From positions 1-41,386 of the forward strand of contig JAHISQ010000072.1 in NCBI GenBank assembly GCA_018818125.1: a stretch of 41,386 nucleotides of DNA, in the 5' to 3' direction. The notes under the pieces are model-generated. The model saw only the letters and a list, made by a program, of their open reading frames with translations, was not told the origin of the DNA and searched no databases. The stretch comes from Candidatus Rifleibacteriota bacterium. Lineage in GTDB: Bacteria; Muiribacteriota; Ozemobacteria; Ozemobacterales; Ozemobacteraceae. Positions 6,703 to 13,832 of this stretch are shown piece by piece. A program made the position numbers and the translations under genes. The stretch's first letter is position 1; every line of letters begins with the position of its first letter.

Positions 6703-7586
6703 ATAACGACGTTTTAGCGGTTGTTCCTGCTCCTTTTCGCGTCTGGATTGCAACCTTGTTTATGATTATCGCTATATTTGTGGTTAGTCAGGTCGCATAC
6801 GAATACCGAGACGAACAGTTGAGGCTTTCTGGCAAAGCGAAGCCTTTTCCGGTTGCCTTGCCAGAAAATTGTTCGATTTTTGTATTCGGATCTTCATTGT
6901 CAAAATGCGCATTGCCTGCGACCGGAACTATAGAAATACCCGGAGCATCATTTTCGCATAAAAAATACTCGGTGATTACACAGAGCAGTGCTCAGTTGTT
7001 TGAATTTCTATCTTTAATGAAACATGCAATTCAAAAAGAAAACAGCGTGATTTTCATTGAGGCCGGCATGTTTCTGATAAAAAAAAGCTATAAACCTGTC
7101 ATTTTTAATCAAACGCTACACAGACATTGGCAGAGAACTCATGGTTACGCAAAAGCCCTATATACAAGAATTATATCGTTCTTTTTACAGAATATTGAAA
7201 ACGCCGGGACCAAGAATGCTTTTAACTGGGAGGCCTATGGAAGATCTGCCAGTAAATTCAGAGCAAAAGATCTAAATGAGCTGGAAGAATGGCTAACAAT
7301 ATTCAAGCAGGCGAAAGAAAATGGTGTCAGGGTTTTTATTCTGGATCTGTCGAGGTCTAAAAGAGCCGATTCTTATTTGAAACCCGAGTTTCTACATGAA
7401 TTCAGCAACCTTATGCATACTGTCGAGAAAAGAAGCGGTGTTGAGTTTATTCCCTTTCCTTACGCTATGGATTTTCCAGATAAGTATAAAGATTCGGTTC
7501 ACATGAATGATGCGGGAAAAGCAATTTACACTGAATGGTTTGAGAAGCTGCTTGCAGAAAAAATATTCGTGACTGGTCAGGAATAG
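6699..7586 (+). CDS. DltD-like membrane-anchored SGNH acyl-transfer protein
   Basis: The protein has an N-terminal membrane anchor (about residues 14-35, VWIATLFMIIAIFVVSQVAY) and an extracytoplasmic domain. FVFGSSLS near residues 61-68 is the nucleophile motif, comparable to GSS in DltD, and KDSVHMN supplies the Asp-x-x-His pair (about D265 and H268), so the SGNH triad is complete. I chose the TTG at 6699 because AGAGGA at 6687-6692 sits six bases before it and it overlaps the previous stop (TTGA); an in-frame ATG at 6672 is the alternative. DltD-type proteins receive the acyl group after DltB and pass it to the envelope polymer. It sits five bases before the MBOAT gene, as expected for a partner. 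Confidence 0.8.
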   Translation: MNNDVLAVVPAPFRVWIATLFMIIAIFVVSQVAYEYRDEQLRLSGKAKPFPVALPENCSIFVFGSSLSKCALPATGTIEIPGASFSHKKYSVITQSSAQLFEFLSLMKHAIQKENSVIFIEAGMFLIKKSYKPVIFNQTLHRHWQRTHGYAKALYTRIISFFLQNIENAGTKNAFNWEAYGRSASKFRAKDLNELEEWLTIFKQAKENGVRVFILDLSRSKRADSYLKPEFLHEFSNLMHTVEKRSGVEFIPFPYAMDFPDKYKDSVHMNDAGKAIYTEWFEKLLAEKIFVTGQE

Positions 7587-7591
7587 CTTTT

Positions 7592-8737
7592 ATGATGAAA
7601 TTTCTTGATGCTGACCTTCAAATCTGGCTGCTTATAGGCATATTCAGTGCCTGGCTGCCTCCGGCACGACTTCAGGTATATTTTATTACTCTGATTGGAA
7701 TGGCGTTCCTTGGCTATTTTGATCTTTTTTCGCTGCAAATTCTATGCTCTACTGCAATGCTTGCATATTGGATCTGCAATTATAGACAACCCCATGGCAA
7801 GCAGGTTGCAATTACTTTGAGTCTTTTTGCTGTGATATTTTCTTATTTTAAAATTCAACAGGGCAGCGAAATTGAAAAAATTGTGATTCCGCTTGGCCTG
7901 TCATATTACCTGTTTCGTCAGACCCATTACATCCTGGAAATGTATAAAGGAACCTTGCGGCCGCACAATTTTATCGAATATTTCAGCTATTTGTTTCTTT
8001 TGCCCACTATTGTAGTTGGCCCCATACATCGCTTTCCTGCTTTTTTAAGTGATCTTCGGCGGCGACGCTGGGATTGGGCAAGATTCTCCCTGGGACTTGA
8101 AAGGGCTTTTCACGGTTACGCCAAGCTGATTATTATCGCCAATTTTGCATTGGGCTATTTTCTGCGTGACTATTTTGTTCAGACAGCAGATATAGCTGGC
8201 TTTTCAAAAGCCGCCTTTTTGAATTCTGCATATATGTGGATTGATCTGTATATTCGCTTTAGTGCTTATTCAGATATCGCCATCGGGGTTTCTGCCATGA
8301 TGGGCTTTACAATTATCGAAAATTTCAATAATCCTTTCATGTCTGAAAACATCAGTGAATTCTGGAAACGGTGGCATATTTCTCTCACCAGTTGGTGCTC
8401 TGACTACTTTTACAAGCCTGTGGCAGCAATTACCAGGCGACCTTTTGTGGCAACCAGCGGTACTATGCTGATAATAGGCCTTTGGCACGGTTTTTCGTTG
8501 CACTATATTTTGTGGGGCATGTATCATGCTCTTGGGATTGCTTTGCAACAACGCTGGAGTTCTTTTCGACAAAAATTGGCAAGTTGGGACAACCACTTTC
8601 TGACAAAGATCGAAAGTGGCGCCAATATTGTTTTGACTTTTTGTTTCGTTGCGGCCTGTTTTCCGGTAACTACCTGGTTGCAGCAGAACATTGAAGAATT
8701 GCTGAAGGGGGCATACCATGTATTCTTTTCTGCATAA
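7592..8737 (+). CDS. MBOAT-family O-acyltransferase (DltB/AlgI-like)
   Basis: This is a 381-residue polytopic membrane protein of the MBOAT family. Diagnostic segments are LPTIVVGPIHRFPAF, FSAYSDIAIGVSAMMGF, NISEFWKRWHISLTSW and GLWHGFSLHYILWGMYHAL, with the invariant catalytic histidine at about residue 299. DltB-type members move an acyl or aminoacyl group from a cytoplasmic carrier protein across the membrane. The neighbours supply everything such an enzyme needs: a carrier-fused ligase upstream, an SGNH partner upstream and a DltX-like peptide that overlaps its 3' end by 20 bases. The ribosome binding site is CAGGAAT. Family assignment is certain; the acyl group and acceptor are not known. 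Confidence 0.94.
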   Translation: MMKFLDADLQIWLLIGIFSAWLPPARLQVYFITLIGMAFLGYFDLFSLQILCSTAMLAYWICNYRQPHGKQVAITLSLFAVIFSYFKIQQGSEIEKIVIPLGLSYYLFRQTHYILEMYKGTLRPHNFIEYFSYLFLLPTIVVGPIHRFPAFLSDLRRRRWDWARFSLGLERAFHGYAKLIIIANFALGYFLRDYFVQTADIAGFSKAAFLNSAYMWIDLYIRFSAYSDIAIGVSAMMGFTIIENFNNPFMSENISEFWKRWHISLTSWCSDYFYKPVAAITRRPFVATSGTMLIIGLWHGFSLHYILWGMYHALGIALQQRWSSFRQKLASWDNHFLTKIESGANIVLTFCFVAACFPVTTWLQQNIEELLKGAYHVFFSA

Positions 8738-8855
8738 CCGTTTTCGCCCTGAAATTGCTGATGCTCTGGCAGTAATCTGGTATGTGGTTTTGTTTTTCCT
8801 GATGTATCTTTTTTCTTATAGAGAAGATCCTGGCTTTGTTTATCTAAATCTATAA
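8718..8855 (+). CDS. DltX-like membrane microprotein (45 aa)
   Basis: This short gene is easily missed. ATG at 8718 is preceded by AAGGGGG at 8705-8711, an ideal spacing of six bases, and the frame overlaps the MBOAT stop in another frame. The product has one transmembrane helix (about residues 14-34, including AVIWYVVLFFLMYLF), then a short polar stretch and the C-terminus PGFVYLNL. DltX proteins of Gram-positive dlt operons are about 45-50 residues, single-pass, and end in an FxYxxF motif (FIYNEF) inserted into DltB; its tyrosine is thought to carry the acyl group to DltD. FVYLNL reproduces the aromatic-x-Tyr-x-x-hydrophobic pattern right at the end of the chain. Size, topology, C-terminal Tyr and position next to an MBOAT gene agree. 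Function is inference from this pattern. Confidence 0.75.
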   Translation: MYSFLHNRFRPEIADALAVIWYVVLFFLMYLFSYREDPGFVYLNL

Positions 8856-8863
8856 AGGCGAGC

Positions 8864-9823
8864 ATGACTGATTCAATCAATAAAAAGTTATCAAAAAGCC
8901 AGCTACCAGCATTTCTTCAATCAAGAGAAGGCTGGGCACAGATGTTTGCATTAAAGCGAACATCTCAACCACATCTGCATCAGATTGAGCCAACTAATGC
9001 TTGTCCTTACAGCTGCGTCATGTGCCCGCGGGCCAGCAAAATGACCCGGCCGGTTGGCTACATGAGCATGAATCTATTCTGCAAAGTTATTGATGAAGTT
9101 AAAACTTACGCAAAAAAGATTCTGGCAAAAGAAGTGGAATTATTTCACTTTGGTGAGTCATTACTGCATCCTGAGATTGTCGAAATGACAACTTATGCAG
9201 CCAACGCTGGCTTAAACACCGTTCTTTCGGTCAATGCACCTGAATTCACAATTGACAAGGCGGCGGCTCTTTTTAAAGCCGGCGCTGACAAAATAATAAT
9301 TTCGCTTGATGGCTATGATCACGACAGTTACAAGAGATTCCGCGGATCTCATGCCGACTATGAGAAGGCTGTAAAGAATATTTCAGAGGTAGCTTTAATG
9401 CATGTTCGCGACAAGCATGCTACCAAGCTTGTTGTGAGAATGATTGTTATTAATGAAAACATTGATCGCGCCGTAGAGTTTAAAAAGAAATGGCAGGGCC
9501 ATGGGCTTGAGGTTGATTTGCGTGAGTTTTTTCCATGGGGCGAGAAAGAGATGGTTGATCTAGGCAACTTTGAGAAGTATCCAGCGTTTATGCCCTGTCC
9601 ATTTCCGTGGCAATATCTAGTCGTACAGTGGAATGGCGATGTAGTTGCCTGCTGCCGTGATTATAACGGCAAAAATGTAATGGGAAATGTTGCAGATTCT
9701 TCGCTTCAGGATATCTGGAATGGTCCAGCGTATGACCACTTTCGTAAATGCATGGCAGATGCCAGCTATGCCGATTCCATTTGCCAACATTGCATGGAAA
9801 TCTATTACACCGAGGGAAAGTAG
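8864..9823 (+). CDS. Radical SAM/SPASM-domain enzyme, last gene of the Dlt-like operon
   Basis: This 319-residue protein has the radical SAM cluster motif CPYSCVMC (Cys47, Cys51, Cys54) and the family features FHFGESLLHPEI and IISLDGYDHDSYKRFRG. The C-terminal part is a SPASM/twitch region with further cysteines (MPCPFPW, VVACCRDYNG, FRKCM, ICQHCMEIY) for auxiliary iron-sulfur clusters. SPASM enzymes modify peptides, proteins or carbohydrates. Its start has an AAAGGCGAG ribosome binding site, and it lies eight bases after the microprotein gene, so it is co-transcribed with the ligases and MBOAT. It might process the activated group, the acceptor, or the microprotein itself; the sequence does not say which. 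No terminator is obvious after it. Confidence 0.88.
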   Translation: MTDSINKKLSKSQLPAFLQSREGWAQMFALKRTSQPHLHQIEPTNACPYSCVMCPRASKMTRPVGYMSMNLFCKVIDEVKTYAKKILAKEVELFHFGESLLHPEIVEMTTYAANAGLNTVLSVNAPEFTIDKAAALFKAGADKIIISLDGYDHDSYKRFRGSHADYEKAVKNISEVALMHVRDKHATKLVVRMIVINENIDRAVEFKKKWQGHGLEVDLREFFPWGEKEMVDLGNFEKYPAFMPCPFPWQYLVVQWNGDVVACCRDYNGKNVMGNVADSSLQDIWNGPAYDHFRKCMADASYADSICQHCMEIYYTEGK

Positions 9824-10260
9824 ATGTTTAGCTTATATTGAAAGCTGTAAATATGAGGAGACCTGGAACTGAAAATTCGGCTTGAGAATCCAGGCAGAAC
9901 CTCAGAGAAACGAGAAAACTTGTTTTTGATGGACTTTTCCGATTGAGAATAAGCAGGACCATGTTTCCGGCAATGACGTTGCACGCATGCCCAGCCAGAT
10001 CGGTCAGCTGGATGCCAGGATACGTGAGATTTAAAGACTTGAGTTTGAAGGTTTTGGTTCTGCGCTGCGTTACGTAGTGCAGCGGGATTAGAGTGGTGTG
10101 ATTACAGTATTTCGCATAGTCTTGACCGTTGTATCAGCTGGTGTTAGGATAGCATTAGGAGCAGGAAGAGTGTTAATACATAAAGAACCATGGTATATAA
10201 CCAGAGCTATGACAATACTGTTTATGGAACTGAGAATTCAATAAATGAGGGAGGAAAGAG
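9824..10260. other. Intergenic region with a palindrome and the promoter of the next gene
   Basis: No gene is seen in 437 bases. At 10063-10084 CGCTGC and GCAGCG flank GTTACGTAGT, a hairpin that shares TACGTAG(C/T)GCAGCGG with 2741-2755. The promoter at 10122-10150 and about 100 nt of leader for the gene at 10261 occupy the right half. Confidence 0.45.
10122..10150 (+). promoter_or_regulatory. Predicted promoter (extended -10) of the gene at 10261
   Basis: TTGACC (10122-10127) and TAGGAT (10145-10150) are 17 bases apart, with TG at 10142-10143 forming an extended -10. The start would be near 10157, giving a leader of about 100 nt. Confidence 0.5.
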
Positions 10261-10815
10261 ATGATTACCTGGAAATTTGAAAAAACTAGCTTTGATTTCC
10301 AAGATTTTGTAAAAGCCATGTTCGCGCATTTCAAGAAGGTTGGCGGTAAAGAGATGACCCCCGCGGATTTTATCTGGCGTGAAAACGCTGACGTTGAAGC
10401 GCCTGAGCATCCTGAATCCGTTACATGGAAGAGTCTGCTCGAAGAACTAGAAAATGGTCAGCAGATATTTTTCCCATTTTCCGAGCCAAATGTCGGCAAT
10501 CCTGTCAGGTGCGCTGATGGCAACAAAGTCAAGCTTCCAGAGTCTGGTGATGACGACAATGATTCAGATGAGGAATTCTGTTACGGCGAGACCGATGTTG
10601 TCGGGGTTCTGGTAACACTGACGAAAAGCCGTTTTGAATTTTGTCCGGCCATATATTATATGGGCGACCTCACCAGCGCTCCTTCTATGGAAAAGTGCCC
10701 TGTCGGCCAGTTTGAAGATATAATAGCAGCTTTCCTCAAAGTCTTTAAAAAAGAAAAGCAGATGGCCGCTGACGGCACAAAGCCGGAAATACGTAAAAAA
10801 GACCATAGACTTTAA
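10261..10815 (+). CDS. Hypothetical acidic protein
   Basis: The 184-residue product has no signal peptide or membrane segment and I do not recognise a family. It has a central acidic run (ESGDDDNDSDEEF, about residues 94-106), which may be a flexible linker between two folded halves. The C-terminal third contains an amphipathic helix (FEDIIAAFLKVFKKEKQ) and a basic tail. Two Cys pairs are scattered without a zinc pattern. The ATG follows an excellent GGGAGGA ribosome binding site, and the gene has its own promoter and terminator, so it is very likely a real, monocistronic cytoplasmic protein. Confidence 0.75.
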   Translation: MITWKFEKTSFDFQDFVKAMFAHFKKVGGKEMTPADFIWRENADVEAPEHPESVTWKSLLEELENGQQIFFPFSEPNVGNPVRCADGNKVKLPESGDDDNDSDEEFCYGETDVVGVLVTLTKSRFEFCPAIYYMGDLTSAPSMEKCPVGQFEDIIAAFLKVFKKEKQMAADGTKPEIRKKDHRL

Positions 10816-10850
10816 GTCCTGGGCAGATACACGAGTCGCTTCGTTAAATG

Positions 10851-10885
10851 AAAACCCCGAAAACCTTCACGGTTTTCGGGGTTTT
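10851..10885. terminator. Bidirectional terminator, member of the ACCCCGAAAA hairpin family
   Basis: AAAACCCCGAAAACC (10851-10865) pairs perfectly with GGTTTTCGGGGTTTT (10871-10885) around TTCAC. It serves the gene at 10261 and the relic frame on the minus strand that ends at 10893. Almost the same arms recur at 17936-17982. Confidence 0.92.
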
Positions 10886-10892
10886 AGTTGAT

Positions 10893-11036
10893 CTACTTCT
10901 TGTTGTCTTCTCGTCGCTTTTTCCGCTGTGCGCGGAGGCGAGTTCGGATCTGCTCAACTGCTTTTCGGATCTGGTCAGTTGTTCCCTCCCAGGTTAATAT
11001 GACGGCCTTGCCTTCAGCTACATTGGAAAAACTTTC
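10893..11036 (-). pseudogene. Relic of the 3' end of a minus-strand gene
   Basis: Read on the minus strand, the segment ends in TAG at 10895-10893, just before the bidirectional terminator. It encodes a plausible C-terminus (GKAVILTWEGTTDQIRKAVE followed by a strongly basic tail ending in REDNKK). The frame stays open further upstream to a stop near 11164 but contains no ATG or GTG start, and it runs into the dispersed repeat. I read it as the surviving tail of a truncated gene; the family is unknown. Confidence 0.45.
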
Positions 11037-11043
11037 CAGCAGA

Positions 11044-11184
11044 GGCAGAACCCCAGAAGTTATCCGATGGAGGCTATTTTCTATGTCTAGAACGGGAAAA
11101 ACCGTGACGAATGTTCTCAGGATGCACTTACAAGCCCTGGCGCATGAAATTACGATAGCATTCTGTCAGAACCACATTATCTTA
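11044..11184. repeat. Dispersed repeat, copy A (partner at 20697-20854)
   Basis: The block shares GAACGGGAAAAACC (11090-11103), TGACGAA and a 21-base identical end, GTCAGAACCACATTATCTTA with one preceding T (11164-11184), with copy B. In the first part the plus strand can be read as LSDGGYFLCLEREKP plus stop, nearly the C-terminus SSDGNYFVCLEREKP of the protein encoded at 19820-20755. Copy A therefore contains a decayed end of a paralogue plus shared downstream sequence. It separates two minus-strand coding segments. Confidence 0.7.
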
Positions 11185-11230
11185 TTAAGAAACGTTCATC
11201 GTCGTGATAATGGGCATGGGATCAAGGGCG

Positions 11231-12565
11231 CTATTCAAATTTTATCGGATAAACCCACAAATCGTCTCCGTAAAGTTCTTCTTGATTATCAGGCTTTCCG
11301 TCAGACCCATCGCATCTTATAATTTTCTTCTCGGTATCATAACGCATCCACTTTCCGGAATAAAGATCTTTGCCCAGTGGTTTCTCAAACCATTTTTCCA
11401 GTGCTTCCAGACTTTCCGGCCACTTCTTGAATTCTGTCTTATATGCAATTAATGCAATAAGCGTTTTTGCACCTTCTATCCTTTGCTTGCTGTTCCAGAA
11501 GGATTTTGCTATCCTTCTGGGATCAAAAGCATAGCTACTAACCCAGGCCTTTGCTATTCGGTCAGAATCCCAGGCTGGATTCGATTCATCCATTACCTGC
11601 AAGCACATATCACTGATTTCTTTAGACTTCTGCTCCCAAAATTGATTTTCTGAAAATGGCTTTTCCATCAGCGTAAAAACTTCCTTGGAAAAGTATCCGT
11701 CCAGAAGCGCCTGGGCTTTACTTTCAGCATCCAGTGCCATTTGAATGTCTTTTTTTATGGTCTCTTTGGAAGCCTCGTTCATTATTTCTCCATTCACTTC
11801 ACCTTTTTTAATCATTTCTCCAAAATAACCGGCGCAATTACGAACAAATCTTGGAATAATGCTTCTTTGGCTCTTTTCAACGTATTCTATATCTGGCAGG
11901 CTCTCATTTACTTTATCAAATACTTCAAAAACAGATTGAGCAATTTGCTTTGAAAATGAAAAATCATCAAGCCCGTTTGATAGCACATCCATTGGGGATC
12001 CCATCTGAATATATGCCAGATTCAGGTTGTCAGGAGTCAGATCTCCTGTTTTCTCCATCAAAAGAGTCGCGCTGTAAATGGTCGCCTTGATAAACGCAGA
12101 AGATGGCAGGCCCTGCTTCTGGCTTCCATAAAGCCTTGCAAGCAACATTAGCATTCGATTGATTTTCATTAATTGAATAGATCTATCAAAATTTCCGCAA
12201 AACACCTCAGGATTTTCAATTTTCTTAGACTCAAATTTTGCTGTTTTCTGCCTGTCACCAAGATGTTTTTTCAATTCTTCCAGTAATTTCTTTGAATCCT
12301 TGAACTCTATAGCCTGATATTTCTCTGTCAGTTCACTTTTGGAGACAGGTGTATTTTGGTTTTCAATACTCAGCTTGTTTAGTTCTGCCGGGAATTCCAC
12401 TTCTCTTAAATAATTCACCAGCTCAGCCTTTTGAGGCGGATTCATATCTTCTGAGGCTTGCCCTCTCATGTAATTACTAAATCCAAGTGCCAGAGGATGC
12501 GACTCTCCAAAAAGAATAACAGGCAAAACACAAAGCAAAACAGCAACAACAAAGAGTTTTTTCAT
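11231..12565 (-). CDS. Secreted protein of unknown function with a GspG-like C-terminal segment
   Basis: The 444-residue protein starts with a clear signal peptide (MKKLFVVAVLLCVLPVILFG, cleavage near ESHP) and is otherwise mostly helical and charged. The C-terminal 90 residues contain TLIALIAYKTEFKKWPESLEAL, DLYSGKWMRYD and CDGSDGKPDNQEE. This resembles the pattern seen at the end of pseudopilin-like and large secreted hypothetical proteins (short helix, WPxSLxxL, then a D/G/N-rich loop). A GGAG ribosome binding site precedes the ATG. It follows the three pseudopilin-like genes on the same strand after 150 bases and may be an export substrate or accessory. I do not assign a function. Confidence 0.75.
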   Translation of the reverse strand: MKKLFVVAVLLCVLPVILFGESHPLALGFSNYMRGQASEDMNPPQKAELVNYLREVEFPAELNKLSIENQNTPVSKSELTEKYQAIEFKDSKKLLEELKKHLGDRQKTAKFESKKIENPEVFCGNFDRSIQLMKINRMLMLLARLYGSQKQGLPSSAFIKATIYSATLLMEKTGDLTPDNLNLAYIQMGSPMDVLSNGLDDFSFSKQIAQSVFEVFDKVNESLPDIEYVEKSQRSIIPRFVRNCAGYFGEMIKKGEVNGEIMNEASKETIKKDIQMALDAESKAQALLDGYFSKEVFTLMEKPFSENQFWEQKSKEISDMCLQVMDESNPAWDSDRIAKAWVSSYAFDPRRIAKSFWNSKQRIEGAKTLIALIAYKTEFKKWPESLEALEKWFEKPLGKDLYSGKWMRYDTEKKIIRCDGSDGKPDNQEELYGDDLWVYPIKFE

Positions 12566-12718
12566 CTAATGCTCCATAACATCTGGTTCTATTTAATTAG
12601 TTCAACCAAATTACCAAAAAGATCTCTCTATTACAAACAGCTTTGACCTGGGAAATGTAAATCAAGCTCAAAGAGGCTTTTGCAGAGCCAATGTCGGGAT
12701 AACATTTCTTGTTTGATA

Positions 12719-13348
12719 TCAATCTGGGGGAAAGCTGAAACTTGGCTGGCGATTGCTTATCAAATAAGGGTGACGCTCCAATCTTGATTCGAATTCGGAT
12801 CGAACAGATGTTCGGAGAATGATGGGCTTTTCATTTCCATTTGTTTGCCCTGACTCACAGGCAATCTCGACATCGTAAAATCGCATTTTCAGCATTTTTT
12901 TGGGACAGATGGAAAATGAAGCGACATTGGTGCCAAGAGATTCAGAAGTTTCAGATTGCCCGGGAGGTGCCAGAGTGGGGTGATACTTGATTTTTCGAAC
13001 AAGGGTTTTTGCCTGAGGATCAAAAACATAGGTGACCACATTCAATGGATACTCGGTCGAAAATGTCTTTTCCTTGGGAAGCATTGGAAAAACTGGAAAG
13101 GAAAATGTCTTTGTCTGGGTGGCAATTGGAAGAAAACCATACGAATTGGCTGAACATAGCGCTTTCAGATCTCGCTGGACACGTTCCATAATGAATCTGC
13201 CTCTGCCAAGCATCTCTAGTTTGTCGTAGCCGTAAGACGCAGATCGCTGGCTGGAAACAAGCATAGAGATAATTGGGCCAAAAATTAAAGCAACCAATGC
13301 GCAGACCACGAGAATCTCTACCGCGCTCATTCCTTTGGATTTAATCAT
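12719..13348 (-). CDS. Minor pseudopilin, GspJ/PilW-like
   Basis: The 209-residue product begins MIKSKGMSAVEILVVCALVA: a short leader ending in Gly, then a hydrophobic helix with Glu at position +5 of the mature chain, the prepilin peptidase signature. I chose the ATG at 13348 because it gives this short leader, overlaps the upstream stop by eight bases (ATGATTAA) and has a GGGGGC ribosome binding site. A longer in-frame start would add 26 unlikely residues. The remainder is a beta-rich globular domain as in GspJ. It belongs to the operon 15428-12719 and would sit at the tip of a type II secretion pseudopilus or type IV pilus. Confidence 0.82.
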   Translation of the reverse strand: MIKSKGMSAVEILVVCALVALIFGPIISMLVSSQRSASYGYDKLEMLGRGRFIMERVQRDLKALCSANSYGFLPIATQTKTFSFPVFPMLPKEKTFSTEYPLNVVTYVFDPQAKTLVRKIKYHPTLAPPGQSETSESLGTNVASFSICPKKMLKMRFYDVEIACESGQTNGNEKPIILRTSVRSEFESRLERHPYLISNRQPSFSFPPD

Positions 13349-13832
13349 ACTCTGCCCCCACCAGTTTCTCCAGGACAATACTGCCCCGTCGGAACGTTGC
13401 CTCGCCTTTTGCTCGAACGGTGACACGAACTAGGAAAATCCGGTCATCTGGGAAATGAATCAACTGAATCTTCCGCTCAAATTGGCAGTATTCATTTGGA
13501 TAGTCGATAGTCGAGCCATCATCCAACAGAACAGAATCAATCGGGAAGAATTCTTCCAGACCAAGGCGTTGAGCAATAGGATTATTTGGCATACTCTTAG
13601 CTGCCATCAATTCTTCGTATCCAAGGCCAGAGACCCATTCAAGGGCCTCTAAAGCAATCGACCTGCCATATGTCTCGCGATACGCATCAAGCGATCCACG
13701 ATTTGATGAACTAAAAACCGAAAACATACCTACCAGGGCCACCATCAAAAAAGTGAGTGCGACAATGACCTCCATAACCGAGAACCCTCGGTTTCCTTGT
13801 GCTTCGTGAGATTGCACGATCGGAATACTCAT
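13341..13832 (-). CDS. Minor pseudopilin, GspI/PilV-like
   Basis: The 163-residue protein carries the prepilin cleavage site GNRG followed by FSVMEVIVALTFLMVALVGM, with Glu at mature position 5. The leader is 15-16 residues. The size and single helix plus small C-terminal domain fit GspI or PilV. Its ATG follows the upstream stop directly (TAGATG), and its 3' end overlaps the next gene, so the three are co-translated. With its neighbours it would form the minor pseudopilin complex that primes assembly; the pilus motor genes are not in this window. Confidence 0.85.
   Translation of the reverse strand: MSIPIVQSHEAQGNRGFSVMEVIVALTFLMVALVGMFSVFSSSNRGSLDAYRETYGRSIALEALEWVSGLGYEELMAAKSMPNNPIAQRLGLEEFFPIDSVLLDDGSTIDYPNEYCQFERKIQLIHFPDDRIFLVRVTVRAKGEATFRRGSIVLEKLVGAEYD

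Noticed and set aside
10888..11322. Plus-strand frame of 144 codons
   Set aside because: It begins inside the minus-strand relic's terminator flank, has no ribosome binding site, and crosses the dispersed repeat in a frame different from the one conserved with copy B.
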